Positions 35,212 to 56,321 of a DNA stretch of 64,000 nucleotides are shown here, in pieces. The translations under genes were made by a program, and so were the position numbers. The stretch lies in assembly GCF_004379255.2 (NCBI RefSeq), contig NC_056033.1, positions 37,722,719 to 37,786,718 of the forward strand, read 5' to 3'. The notes under the pieces are model-generated. The model was not told the DNA's origin. It saw only the letters and a list, made by a program, of their open reading frames with translations, and made no database searches. The first letter of the stretch is position 1. Each line of letters begins with the position of its first letter. Source of the stretch: Salvia splendens. Its lineage: Eukaryota > Streptophyta > Magnoliopsida > Lamiales > Lamiaceae.

Positions 35212-35443
35212 TACTCTTATCGACGAGCTACTTCCAGAATGAGATACAATCACTTATGCACAACGTACAACTATTTCCGTGATAAAGAATGACCTGGCAT
35301 TAGCAAAACTGATTTTATTACTTATTCTCACTGTTCAAAGTTTCCGTCGTATTCAAGCTGTATAATGTATAATGAGAAATAAATTCCTTCACTACCGTGG
35401 TCTGTAGCTCACACTCAACTGGATTTCCTTCTCTCTGTAAATT
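35212..35443 (+). promoter_or_regulatory. Remaining proximal promoter and 5' UTR of NAD-malic enzyme
   Basis: Only about 230 bases separate the Harbinger-like element from the start codon. A possible TATA-like TATAATGTATAATG lies near 35361, and a CT-rich leader (CCTTCTCTCTG) precedes the ATG. The native upstream promoter must lie within or beyond the transposon. Confidence 0.4.
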
Positions 35444-44031
<8,588 letters not shown>

Positions 44032-44733
44032 GATTGCTGCTTATGATTTTCTTACACTGGTAAATGGTTCGCGAAACAATATATGATAGCTCAGAAGTCA
44101 CTGCATAACCACTCTCGCAGTGGATTTATCTGTCCTTTGCCTTTACCAACATTTCTAGAAAACAGTATCTCAGGTGTTCTAAAGTTGTAAATTAGAGCTG
44201 CAAAAATTTACAATAAATAGAGATGTGACGATGTAGGATGGTGATAATGCTCGAGTGTTTGAAATGGCTTCTGGGTTTCCAGAATATAACATTGTAATGG
44301 TGCCATAGTTATAGTCATTAATCTTTGATTATCAATTGCATCATAAATAGAGTATGTTTGTATTAATAATGAATGCGAATGGAGCATATGAAATCAAATA
44401 ATGATACATCTATCGAGTATGGACGGAGTTGACTGGCCATCACATCATAGCCGTTGCACATGTCATTTTAAATTCAGAAATATTTAGTGTTGCAAAAATT
44501 GAGAAATTTGCATGCGAACGGATGCATGCAGTTTATAAATTTACACCCTTCTTATCATTAAAATATAATTTATTATAGTCCCATTTTTTTTTCATTTTTG
44601 CTCCTCGACTAAAATTAGTTCAATTTTTATTTATAAACTCTTCCCCACTTTCTTCTCTTACTTAATCATTTATATATAAAAAATTATGTCGTTTGCAAAT
44701 GAAATTATTCTTTGTGGACGAATAGACCAGTTT

Positions 44734-44871
44734 AAAACTAAAAATGCAACATCCTAACCATTCAATGGATAAAATAAGATTTGATTTTATATATTATTCG
44801 TCCACATTAAAACTAAAAATGCAACATCCTAACCATTCAATAGATAAAATAAGATTTGATTTTATATATTA
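44734..44871. repeat. 75-bp direct duplication
   Basis: AACTAAAAATGCAACATCC and the sequence after it through GATTTGATTTTATATATT occur twice in tandem, at about 44736 and 44809, differing by one base (AATGGATA versus AATAGATA). A simple recent tandem duplication. Confidence 0.88.
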
Positions 44872-45669
44872 CCTAAAACTCGAGTACTATATATAAATCC
44901 TATTTTTGTGTGTAGTGTGACACTTCGCCTCACACACACCACATATATATAGATTATTATTTTTTTTGTAAATTAGTGTATTCCATTGAGAGGGCAGCGC
45001 CGGCCATACCACAACGGTGTAATCCACTACTGGCCCACTTTTTCCATTTCAAATTTCAAAATTTCCTCACGTTTGCTTTAAAATATTAACCAGAGGGGCA
45101 AAAATATGATAAAGATCAAATGAAGGAAAGTTACCACACATTTGAAACGGCTACATACTCTATTATATATTGATAATATTAAATTTAAAATTTAAGGAAA
45201 TCATCCGATTTCTGCTACGGTGCTCGTGAAATCTACATATCACGGTGAGAGGAATTTGCCGCAAATTGCAAGTCCACTATTACTGTTGTTTTTTGAGGTG
45301 AACGAATATTATAAGATAAAAATATTTGTACCACGATGTATCCATTTTAATTAGGATCCATCGATTCCTCATAATTTATTTTAATTCTTAATTATAATTT
45401 ATTACTTATCAATTACTATGATTTATTACTGTAAACACAAAATATTAGGATTTAAAATATTAAATTGTATGCAACTTTAATATTTATATATGTTAGTTGG
45501 TTGCTATTATAATTTGATTATCTGATTTTTCACTTTGATGTGCTTACTGGATAACCTGCTTTGGGCTTTATAATTAGAGAAGAGATAGTTGGTTGTATGT
45601 TTTGTTCTTATGAAGAAAAACGTGTTTAAAATGGTGTGATATCTATGAATAGTTAAATAAATAGAGGGG

Positions 45670-45845
45670 ATGATTTTACACATTATAAAACAGAATTCTA
45701 TCTCAAAAAACAAGTCTATAGAAGAGTAAGAGATAGGGAGACTATTTAATAAAGAGGGGAGATGATTTTTACACATTATAAAACAGAACTCATATAAAAA
45801 AAATAAACCTATAAAAGAGTAAGAGATAGAGAGACTATTTAATTA
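45670..45845. repeat. ~96-bp direct duplication
   Basis: ACACATTATAAAACAGAA followed by CTATA(G/A)AAGAGTAAGAGATAG and GAGACTATTTAAT is present at about 45678 and 45773, with several differences between copies. Confidence 0.8.
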
Positions 45846-47520
45846 TATAAATCCCACATTTGTTGTCTTGTGAGACATCATATGAGTCTATAACAATTGA
45901 TTCATTCTTAAAGGCCAATGGTGTTCGGTTGAGAAACGCGAAATGAATGGATCAAGTTATATGGAAAATAACCGATTGGGTGGATCAGTTAGCAAATGTC
46001 GTTGCCACTTGATCAAGGCATTTTCGTTCTCGCTCGCCACCAATATAATTTATAACTCCCAAACTCGCACTACTTTAACAGTAAAGCGGCAAGTACGGGG
46101 TCGATTCTACAGAGAAACCGGTGTATCGAGTGTGTGAGTAGTGAACAGGGTTCGGCTGCTGCCACTCTTTAAGTTTGGAGTTTTTACGCTACTGGATTTA
46201 TGCTAGACAGAATGTAAACTAACTACTTGATCAAGCTACTCATCATGCTCACACAATTAATGGATCAAGTAAGCGACAGACAGAAATAAGAACTTAACTA
46301 CCTCGGCATGCTACGAAAAAAACACAAACACTTTGCCATTCATCATGATTAAACACTGAATCAAAGATTAAAAAGCGAAACTGAACTGGAACAGTAAACA
46401 AGATGACGAAAACAAAACAACTCCGATTTTTATATCCAAAACTCAGAACAGTGTTGTGAACATGCGGAATACAAAAAAGATCAAAACTTTAACTACGGAA
46501 CAACACAGAATTAAACTAAGCTGACAATTTCAGAAAATAGAAAGCGAGTAAAGCCGAGAAGCTCTCGGTCGGAAATTTTAGACAACGCCGAACAGATATT
46601 GATTACTCTGTCGCGCTCCCTTCGGTCGCTCTCTCTCTAACTAACCATTTATAAGCTATCTTTAGAACTGGAAAGCTAAACTAAAGGAAAATGAAAACTA
46701 AGCTAGAAGTCGAAGGAAGAAGATAAAAAAAGATAGATAAATTATGGTGGCACATCCTCTATTTATAAGCTCGCCGCAACGACCTCCAGCTGGATAACGA
46801 TCTCGACAGAGGATATTCGCTCACGTTGTGATCGAGCGTCTCATCATTTGATACATGCATTCCTTCTAGAATGACGTTGCTCCTCAATAACAGAATGATG
46901 ATTCAGCTTCGTCCTTGCATCTTGCGTATCAGCACGTGTCCCCTTCTAGAATGTCGTCCTTGATAACAGAATGATGATCACCATCCAGCTCATTAGCCTC
47001 ACGTGTCCTTCTTCTAGAACGCAGTGGTCCACGCCTAACTGCTTGATTACTCCTTTGATCAACTCCCCCGATTTTTGACATTTTTCACGTTTTGTACCAG
47101 CTTGATCAGCTTGCTTTGTTGCCCTTGGTCAAACGGCATTCATGCACAATTAACACTCGCTTTGCGTGATAAACTGATCAAATAACATATATTTTACCCA
47201 TAAACCGATGCATGAAATATGCCTTATCAGCCAACGTCCCGTTGATTATGACCGTGATTTAGTATTTCTCATGTCACCATTATGTGATAGTTTCCAAACA
47301 TCGATGTTGCTTATAATCGACTCATTTTCTAGATCACCATGTCATAGGCCATCTGTCATTTGGATTTCTACCATATTTGATAAAACAAATATACAATATT
47401 ACTTTTAGAATATTGCAATTACACATTATCACCCAAGATAAATTTGACATATCATCCCATTAACCACTCTACCATTTAACTAAATCGATTTTGTTGTCAT
47501 TTGCCAAAACATATTTCTAA

Positions 47521-48700
47521 GAGTGAATTACAAAAATAGTCCCTTATCTCGTTCATAGTCACTGGACTTTAAAAATATCGTCAGACATCCCTGGACTAAG
47601 GGTTTATCTCGAAATTGATCCCTTTGCCATTTTTTGATACGAAAATACCCGTTTGAGGGTTTGGGTAATTTGGTCTTTTTACACTTTTACATTTTAAATC
47701 TGATATTATTTAAGTGATGTATTAAATCTGATATTATTTCAAAATTATCATTCTTCTTCCCTTTTGTCATCCTTCTCTTTGTTTCTTTATTTCAATATTA
47801 GATTTAATTTTATAAAATTAAATTTTAAATTTAGATTTTTAAATAACAATAAATTTTTATTAATTAAAATTATTAATTCATGGACACTATAAATATTGAT
47901 TAAAAATATTAATTTTTGTTATTTAATATAATATTCAGTTGAATCGAAGAAGTACAGAAAAATAATATTAATCATGATGGAAAAATAAGAGCTATTCTAC
48001 TTAGCCTTCGTTCGATTGTTATAATTGCTTGTGATTATATATTATGAAGTTGACTAAAAATTTGATATTACTAAAAATTTAAACAAAATAAATTTATATA
48101 GGAGTATTTTGTTTAAATTTTTTAGTTAATTTTGATTGTTTTCAAATAAATAAAGGAAAATTATATTAGTCTTACATTAGATGCATATTTATTTCAGAAT
48201 AATCGTGTTATATTATCTATTTATGATTAAAACTATTAAATATTGATTAAAACTAAGTTAGCGTCGGCATACCTTATTGATTAAATATTAGACACTATCA
48301 AATATTGATTAAAACTATTAATTTTTGCTATTTAATAATTTTAATAATAAAGAAAAAGTTATTGATATTTAATCTAAATTTAAAATTTAATTTTATAAAA
48401 AGAAATCTAATATTGAAATAAAGAAACAAAGTGAAGGATGACAAAAGGGAAGAAGAATGATAATTTTGAAATAATATCAGATTTAGTAAATCACTGAAAT
48501 AATATCAGATTTAAAATGTTAAAAATGTAAAAAGATCAAATTGCCCAAACGCTTAAAAGAGTATTTTCGTATCTAAAAGTGGCAAAATAACCAATTTCGA
48601 GATAAACCCTTAGTCCATGGATGTCTAACGATATTTTTAAAGTCCAGGGACTATGAGCGAAATAAATCCATAGTCCAGAGACCATTTTTATAGTTCACTC
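47521..48700. mobile_element. Long-TIR MULE-type element with perfect 9-bp target duplication
   Basis: The left end GAGTGAATTACAAAAATAGTC and the right end in reverse complement GAGTGAACTATAAAAATGGTC are inverted. The arms stay related for several hundred bases, including the TCTGATATTATTTCA and CTTTGTTTCTTTATTTC blocks. TATTTCTAA flanks both sides exactly (47512-47520 and 48701-48709), the 9-bp duplication expected of Mutator-like elements. The 1180-bp element has no coding sequence. The interior is AT-rich and partly inverted, so most of it can fold back. Confidence 0.92.
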
Positions 48701-48709
48701 TATTTCTAA

Positions 48710-49157
48710 AGATGTGAACTTTTATATCATGAAATTGAAAATACTACAATCGTAATTTTTTTTGAATATCATGCTGCAATTCTTTTTTATTCTGCAAATT
48801 TGGTGAAATGCTTTTAAATTCGATATCTATATCAATAATTTTTAATTATTTAACGTTATCACAATAATAAGTTTATTGTATATAATTGCGCGAAAAGCTG
48901 CTAAATTGGATTTCCACACAAAGAAGCAGAAAAGACACGTATAACTTGATTTCAAAGTGATTTTTCCACTTGAATTTGAAAATAAGCCCCCAATTTCAAC
49001 TCCTCTTCACACTTGTTCCTCCGCTGTCCATTCTAAGCTTCTTGTTCGTTCCCCAACCCGAATTCCTTTGGGTTTTCAACTTTCAAGGAGCTGAAGCTCA
49101 ACCCCGCATTCCCAATTTTGATTTCTCAACTTTTTCTTTGGCCATTAACACTATAAG
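48710..49157 (+). promoter_or_regulatory. Upstream region and 5' UTR of the DRP1-like gene
   Basis: An AT-rich stretch with TGTATATAATTG near 48873 is followed by a C/T-rich leader from about 48990 to the ATG at 49158. Apparent open frames here (48970-49179) have no family match and overlap the true start out of frame. Confidence 0.4.
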
Positions 49158-52100
49158 ATGGCGACCATGGAAAGTTTAATTGGATTAGTGAACAGAATTC
49201 AGAGGGCTTGCACTGCCCTCGGAGACTACGGCGGCGGTGACCAGGCTTTCTCCTCGCTCTGGGACGCACTCCCCTCCGTTGCCGTTGTCGGTGGTCAGGT
49301 CGGTATATTACAACACAATTATCGTGCTAAAAATCGTTTTTTAATTTTATTTTTTATGTTGAGGCAGACTCTCGTTCAGTACATGATTCTTCCTTTTTTT
49401 TTAAGTGGGGGTGATTTGAGAAATTTGCAGATCCGTGCAGAATATGCATTGGAATGTTATTTGTTTTGATTTTTGGGGTAAATTGGGAGTTTATTGATGA
49501 TTCATGTGGGAAATTTGGGAGTGTTTTTTTTAAAAAAGTTTCTGATGTCTTTCTTTAATTTGCTTTTTGTTGTAGTTAAACTTAATGTTATTGGTTCTGA
49601 ATTTGTTCATTTTTTGGTTTGTGGCGAATACAGAGTTCTGGGAAGTCTTCCGTTTTGGAGAGCATAGTAGGCCGTGATTTTCTTCCTCGAGGCTCTGGTT
49701 GGTTCTGGTTAATGCAATTAGATTTTTTACTAGCAAGAATGCATCGTGTGTCGAAATACTTGCTTGTGGATGTTATCTGTTAGTTGATTTGATCATTTGC
49801 GATGTTGGCTTTTAAAATTTTTATATTATGAGTTCAGGAATCGTTACGAGGAGGCCGCTGGTGTTGCAACTGCAGAAAACGGAAGATGGGCAGCAGGAAT
49901 ATGCAGAATTTGGCCATTTGCCTAGGAGGAAATTCTTTGATTTTGGTACGTGTTTCGTCAACTAGTGTGATTTTTTACTTTAGTACTGATTCCATTGAGG
50001 AAATGTTTATCTCATGTTCTCTTGTGATGCAGCTTCGGTTCGCAAGGAAATTCAGGATGAAACTGATAGAATCACAGGAAAGACGAAGCAAATTTCTCCC
50101 GTTCCTATTCACCTCAGTATCTATTCACCCAATGGTATGTCTATTTTCGAGCTAATTTATCTTCCCTTGTATGACAAATGATAAACTTCGATTCTTTAGG
50201 GGTTCAACATTGCTGATTGTTTTTTTTTCTGTCATCTCTCTTACAGTTGTCAACTTGACTCTTATTGATCTTCCGGGTTTAACAAAAGTTGCTGTAGGTA
50301 CGGCCTCATTGGTTATTCTTCTAATTGGTAATTTTAAACTAATAAATACTATATCTGATGCAAAAAAAAACACACACAACACTTTGCAGAGGGGCAAGCT
50401 GAAAGTATAGTCGAAGACATTGAGAATATGGTCCGCTCTTATGTTGAGAAGGTAAGTATCATGTACTTTACATGAGATATATGTATTTTTCAGTGGTTCT
50501 GTACATGTGTGTATTACAATTTTATTTTGCCTGCAGCCCAACTGCATCATACTGGCAATAACTCCTGCGAACCAAGATATTGCTACATCAGATGCTATTA
50601 AGCTTGCAAGGGAAGTGGACCCATCAGGTAAGAACCTTCGTCCTAAAATTAAAATGTGATTTTTGATATAGAATGCAGCAAATTTGGTAGTGCCATATGG
50701 TAATCATTATAGTATTCTTGCAGGTGACCGTACATTTGGAGTGCTTACAAAGCTTGATTTGATGGACAAAGGAACGAATGCGATAGATGTAATCCCCTCC
50801 GCTCTATATGTGTATATTATGCATAATAAAATAGAAAGAATCTTTGGAGACAAAGAGCAGTAATGATGATACTTAGCTTTTCAGTTCAAGTGTTTCCTGC
50901 TACCCTCATATCTTCCATTTTATCTTAAAAATTGACCACACTTATTTGTTACCCCTCTTTCCATACATTACATGAGCGCTCTAATCTGGCTCCCGCTCAT
51001 ATATAAGTATCCTCTCTTTAACTGCGTACCTTTAAAGACATGCAGCTGAACTTATTTTTTTGTTCTCTACTGCTCACAATAGGTTCTGGAAGGAAGAGCT
51101 TATCGTTTACAACATCCGTGGGTGGGTATTGTTAATCGTTCACAAGCAGATATCAACAAAAATGTTGATATGATGGCTGCTAGGCATAAGGAACGTGAGT
51201 ACTTCGCTACAAGTCCTGACTATGGGCATTTGGCTGGTAAAATGGGTTCTGAATATCTGGCAAAGCTGCTCTCTAGGGTACGATTTTGTGTATAAGCTGC
51301 AATTGATATACTACTTGCCGCTGTCTGGATTAAGCTTACGTTATTGGATATTTCTTTTTCAGCACTTGGAATCTGTAATCAGGGCTAGAATTCCAAGTAT
51401 AACTTCCTTGATCAACAAAAGTATAGATGAACTTGAAGCTGAGATGGACCACCTCGGAAGGCCTATTGCTCTGGATGCTGGGGTGAGATATTTGCATTGC
51501 TCTTCATGATTGTATTTTGAAGTATTTCGACTTTGCCAGCACCTGATGCTTGCGTTTCAGGCTCAACTATACACCATCTTGGAACTTTGCCGTGCTTTTG
51601 ACAAGATATTTAAGGAGCATCTGGATGGAGGGTAATCTTGTCTTCTGCTTTACATCAACATAAGATTTGTTTAACATCTGAGATATTATTTGAGAACCTT
51701 TTACCTGGGTTTTATTGATTTTTATGCATCGGATATCCCTCTTATTTGAAATCAATATGCTTTCTTTTCCCCCGAGCCCCCAACACGTGTAGTTTTCTAC
51801 CATTATGAGGTTTTTGCCTCCTGTTGCCACTCATTTCCATTAATAAGACGAGTCAGCAGTCAAACATAAAAGATTTTGTCAATACAACCCTAAATTTGCA
51901 AGTTTTAATGTAGATGATGCTCTAATATTTCTGGTCTAGAAGCTTATTAATATTGCATTCTTATCTAGATTTTAAATATGAAAAATATATGAATCGATGT
52001 TCTTCTAGTTATGGTTTGTCTTTCGAATAATTCCCCTTGTTAAACAAATGAAGTTTATTTTGGTTTTGGTGGTAGTCATATTGTTTCTACGTTGCTTGAC

Positions 52101-54502
52101 CTGGTTTTTCATTTTTGTGGCACATTGCTGTTGTAATAATGCATCCTAATGTTGATGTGTTTAGTCTTTATGAAGTCCTTTGTTATAACCGGCGAATAAG
52201 TTCCCCACTCATATTTTCAGATAATCCCTACATGTCTAATAGTTCATGATCTCCAACCTAGCAATGTCTACATGGTCATGGGTATGGGATCTGCTAAAGT
52301 TTGGTTTGCCTGTACTTTCTGGATGATAGATCCAATTGCAACAGTCGAAATTTTTTCTTAGTGCACCAACCCCCTTTTTTTTGTCCTTTTAGTTTGTCTT
52401 ACTCTACGATCACTTCTTTTGCCACACTATTTCTAGTGTCTTCTTAAATTAAAATGATATTGCATTAGTGGCAACAATGAGTCACTGTTTGTTTGTGTTG
52501 CATGTTCTCAATTTCACTAAGATTAATATCTTCTGATTTGATGTCTGTAGCATTACACAGAATCCCACTTGGAAGTGACATGAGATCAAATTTTGCTTTG
52601 TAGGAAAAAAATTCAAACAAAACAAATTTGCAAAATATTAACCTTTTTCTAGCATATCTGTGTCATTGATACGGTCAGCAGCCTCGGCGGTTGGAAGGTG
52701 TACACACGCCGCAATAAGGGGAAGGACGTTGGAGGCAGCGAGGAAAAGAAGGAAGCCGGAGCAAGGGGTTGAAGAAGTCAGCCGCCAGCTCAATTCTGTT
52801 TCAGCTGTTTTCCTATTCTCATGCACGGCAGTTTCAGCTGCTTTCCTTTTCTAATGCATCCCTAGATTTATGCTTTTAGTTAAGTTCCGCCTAGTATAAA
52901 TAAATGTAATTAGGAAGCTCTTTTTATCTTGGAAGATCAATTGTAATTGGACGACTGAAGTCGTAGGCCTCTGCGGAGGAGTGTTCTCTTTACTCATTTG
53001 CAATACAATTGGTTCAGTCCCCTATCACTACTAGCCTCACGTTACATATTACAAATTCTGTGCACCTCTCGTGCTCCCTACCTCTCCCCTCGTCTTTCAC
53101 TCCTAACAGTCATGAAGTTATATTTGGGGGAATTCTTATTACCTCTTTACTTGAGCATTCTTCAGAAAGGTTTCAAGAAATTGAACCAAATGGGTCCCTG
53201 GCTTTCAACCTTGAGTTGTAATTTTAGCATTATATTGGGAAGGCAAAAAAAGATTTCTATTTATCAGCTTGTTACATAATCAGACCTTTATTTGTAATGA
53301 TATCACTTTGCATATGCTTGTTTATAAAAATGGTTACTGTTATAGATTTTAAACATCTGCATAATTATTTCAGCCGTCCCGGAGGTGACCGAATTTATGG
53401 AGTTTTTGACAATCAGTTGCCTGCTGCATTGAAAAAACTTCCTTTTGATCGACATCTTTCGGTACAGAACGTGAGAAAAATTGTCTCAGAAGCTGATGGT
53501 TACCAACCGCACTTGATTGCTCCTGAACAAGGTTATCGGCGACTTATTGAGGGGTCACTAAATTATTTCAGGGGTCCTGCTGAAGCTTCTGTTGATGCTG
53601 TGAGTACTCTGATATTAATTTTGCATACCATTTTTCTCATATACTCGAATTTAATATCTTGTTTCATCTGTTACTGACCTAAAAACTGGTGTTCAGGTTC
53701 ACCTTGTATTAAAGGAGCTTGTCAGGAAGTCAATTGGGGAGTGCCTGGTGAGTCAGTCATACTTTGCTAGTATAATTTTGTATTTCGCATTATTCCATCA
53801 TTCTTTTTATTTAATCTAATGGGTGGAACAGGAGCTGAGACGGTTCCCAACTCTACAATCAACCATAGCTGGAGCAGCAAATGAATCGTTGGAGAGGTTC
53901 CGTGAAGAAAGCAAGAAAACAGTTGTTAGATTGGTGGATATGGAATCTTCGTATCTGACAGTAGATTTCTTCCGGAAACTTCCCCAGGAAGTAGAGAAAG
54001 CCGGAAACCCAGGAGGGAACCCACGGGAAAACTCACCAGCTGCACAGAACATTGATCGTTATGCAGAGGCACATTTCAGGAGGATAGGTTCTAATGTGTC
54101 GTCTTACGTATATATGATATCTGAGACTTTGAGGATTTCGATCCCCAAGGCAGTGGTTTACTGCCAAGTTAAGGAGGCCAAACAGAATTTACTCAATTAC
54201 TTCTACACCCAAATTGGGAGAAGAGAGGTATTTTCTCTACTCTTTCGTTCTATACTAGATGTTGCCTGAAGTCTCATTTCCTACTAACAATGAAAGCATG
54301 GGTCGTCGTACCAACTAAGTTGCGTTTCATCGTATTATGCTTTGTTTCTACTCACATTTTTGCGTTTTTGTAGGGTAAGCAACTTTCAGAGTTATTGGAT
54401 GAAGATCCAGCATTGATGGATAGAAGGCTGCAATGTGCGAAAAGGCTTGAATTGTACAAGAAAGCGCGGGATGAGGTTGATTCTGTGGCATGGGTTCGAT
54501 GA
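49158..54502 (+). CDS. DRP1C: Dynamin-related protein 1 (phragmoplastin-type, DRP1C-like), 15 exons
   Basis: Exons: 49158-49298, 49634-49697, 49838-49945, 50033-50134, 50247-50297, 50390-50451, 50537-50627, 50724-50788, 51083-51277, 51363-51482, 51561-51631, 53374-53599, 53697-53747, 53832-54227, 54374-54502. They sum to 1872 nt (623 residues) with consistent phases. DRP1 GTPases assemble into rings that shape or cut membranes during clathrin endocytosis and cell-plate formation. The GTPase has P-loop GGQSSGKSS (45-53), [16 protein letters not shown] near 146-149, TKLD near 215-218 and [13 protein letters not shown]. The stalk includes the long [20 protein letters not shown] region, and the C-terminal GED contains [12 protein letters not shown]. 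There is no PH or proline-rich domain, as expected for DRP1. The start [12 protein letters not shown] and [12 protein letters not shown] favour the C/D/E-type over DRP1A. Intron 11 (1.7 kb) holds inserted sequence. Confidence 0.96.
52660..53110 (+). mobile_element. Possible solo LTR or TRIM-like insertion in DRP1 intron 11
   Basis: A GC-richer block inside an AT-rich intron contains a TATA-like CTAGTATAAATAAATG near 52891, followed about 110 bases later by a CAATACAATTGG polyadenylation-like region. That layout is typical of a small plant LTR. It also holds a tandem pair of CAGCTGYTTTCCT. I could not fix termini or a target duplication, so this is tentative. Confidence 0.35.
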
Positions 54503-55091
54503 ATTTGATCCTCAACGGGATGAGGTCTAGGTTAGTATGTTAATAGTATGTTGTTCACGAAGGCGTGATTTATCAGATTCTGTGACTGAATGACTGTTTT
54601 GTGATTCATTCTATTGATTGTGGCTTGATGTTGTTAGATTTTGTTTATTTGTTGTAACGTCGTAAATGAAAGATGATAGTTCTTAGTTTTAACCTGCCTC
54701 TTTTATTCATCTTCGGTTTAGAGTTAACCTCTTACTTCACTCTCATTACTGGCTACTTTATTAGACTTATATTTTTGCTTTTAATATTCTTCGAAACTAA
54801 AAGATAGTAAGAAAGTTAAAAAAGAAAATCGAATTACTCTTCGTAAAAATTTTGCTTTTTATATTCTCTAAACATTTGTCACCATTCTACGCTCACAACA
54901 TATCAACAAAGAATTTTGTTTTAAAGTAAGGAAAATGAGTGAACAGATTGCATGCAGGAAACATTTTGTTCCTTTTTCTTTTGTGAAGATTGCCTGATAC
55001 AAATTTTGAAGTTACATAATCAGATACTACTTAGTTTAACAAACGCCAAACTCACGAAAAGAAAATTGTAGGTCATCCTTGCAGGGTAGGG
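54503..55091. other. Spacer between convergent DRP1 and PIG-P genes
   Basis: Contains the DRP1 3' UTR on one side and the PIG-P 3' UTR on the other. No additional gene seen. Confidence 0.5.
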
Positions 55092-56011
55092 TCATGAGTT
55101 TAGGTCATCAAACATTTGACTAACTTGGTCGATGCTCATGTAAGATGAAGGCTCAATGGCTGGCTCGCCATCATCCGTTATAGGGAGGCCTGTCAATATA
55201 TCCTCACTGTAGTCATCTGCATAAGTACATACAGTAGAAGTTAAAAATATGAGCTAAAGTCCAATTCCTAAGCTTAGTTGTAAAGGAATATGTTCAAAAT
55301 TATGTACCAAAAATCAACTTCATGGAGGTAGGAGGAGGAGGAGTAGCCAAAAAGTTGAGGCTTGTATACGATACAATCGCTACAACAATCATCACCATTA
55401 CATATGTTGGCACGCCTAGCTCCCAATACCTGATAAACGTATGGTGATGATCACTAGATCTGAGACCTAATCTATAAACACTTTCTATGCTCGATAGCAC
55501 AAATGTTATAATCTTGGCACATTAAGGATCTTGAGTTATATCAAGAAAAGATCGTGTACACTTTCTTACTAAAAAATAATAATATTCTCTAGCCTAATGG
55601 CATGAGTTGTCAAGTTTCAAGCCTCTTGGTTTAAAGTACATAGATAATACCCTGCCTAAGATATATGCATTTTTTTACTGTTCTTCCACATTGTTCACAT
55701 ACATCATGATCTAATCGGGTTGTAAACTAAGATGAAATATGTATCAATTTTGAATTGCACCCACAATTTATAACCACTTTGTTCTTTTTCACAAGATAAG
55801 AACATTTAGTCCAATAAAGTAGCTTTGAGCATAGCAAGTAGTGTTGAGGGAATTCGAATAAAGCTCAAAAGTGTAAAATGATAAAGCGCACAAAAGTGTG
55901 GAATGATAAAGGGCAAGCATATATTCTACAGAACTAACCTGCTAGGGTAGTAATCAATTCCTATATACAGCAACCAATAGTCAGGAACATATGCCCTTAT
56001 AGCGAAAATGC
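55092..56011 (-). CDS. PIGP: PIG-P, subunit P of GPI N-acetylglucosaminyltransferase (3' exons only)
   Basis: Minus-strand exons: 56011-55939, 55429-55308 and 55216-55092, all with GT-AG borders and matching phases. They encode FAIRAYVPDYWLLYIGIDYY, PSRYWELGVPTYVMVMIVV, a second hydrophobic segment, LNFLATPPPPTSMKLIFDDY and a tail ending QMFDDLNS with stop at 55092-55094. PIG-P is a small ER membrane protein with two transmembrane helices; it is part of the complex that makes GlcNAc-PI, the first step of GPI-anchor synthesis. The WAYVPD..L..IGI.YYPSRYWALAVPTY block is the family signature. The first helix and start codon should lie upstream, beyond the retrotransposon at 56322-63962 and past the window edge. 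Residue changes such as WLLYIG for the usual WLHSIG are seen. Confidence 0.85.
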
Positions 56012-56131
56012 CTGTTAAAGAGAGAAACTCAATGCCACCTTATGTATCTCCAAACCAAAGATTTTCAGCTCTAAGTAAAAACAGAATCTGCATCTTGACG
56101 TGTCAAGATCATGATTCAGGAACAATCCATT

Positions 56132-56250
56132 CCTATCAACCATCATTAGTCAGGAATATATACCTATACAATTATTCAAAATGCCTGTGAAAGATCGTAT
56201 CTTGAGAGAAAAAGAAAAATTAAATGCCACCTTAATTCTAATCAACCTCT
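56132..56250 (-). pseudogene. Decayed duplicate of the PIG-P exon at 55939-56011
   Basis: Sequence around TAGTCAGGAATATATACC and AAAATGCCTGTGAAAG parallels the functional exon (TAGTCAGGAACATATGCC, AAAATGCCTGTTAAAG). The next bases (AGAGAAA...AATGCCACCTTA) also match the exon's upstream flank. The copy contains a stop in the exon frame and lost codons, so it is a local duplication that is no longer usable. Confidence 0.65.
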
Positions 56251-56321
56251 TACATAAATTAAAAGCAACTGCTAAGACAAGTTGAGACTCAAAACTCTAA
56301 GCTGAAGATGCCAGTTCTCTC

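Larger units (their letters stand above)
44032..47511. other. Intergenic region between NAD-ME and a MULE element
   Basis: Begins with the NAD-ME 3' UTR (AATAAA near 44212). Two local direct duplications lie at 44734-44871 and 45670-45845. From about 45930 to 47200 the composition shifts: TGATCAA-type motifs recur, TTCTAGAA-type blocks repeat near 46870-47020, and a GTACGGGGTCGATTCTACAG segment is reminiscent of retrotransposon leader DNA. I could not find LTRs or coding domains, so this part stays an unclassified repeat. Confidence 0.45.

Noticed and set aside
45930..47200. A complete LTR retrotransposon between NAD-ME and the MULE element
   Set aside because: Leader-like sequence and repeated TTCTAGAA-type blocks are suggestive, but no LTR pair, primer site or coding domain could be found.
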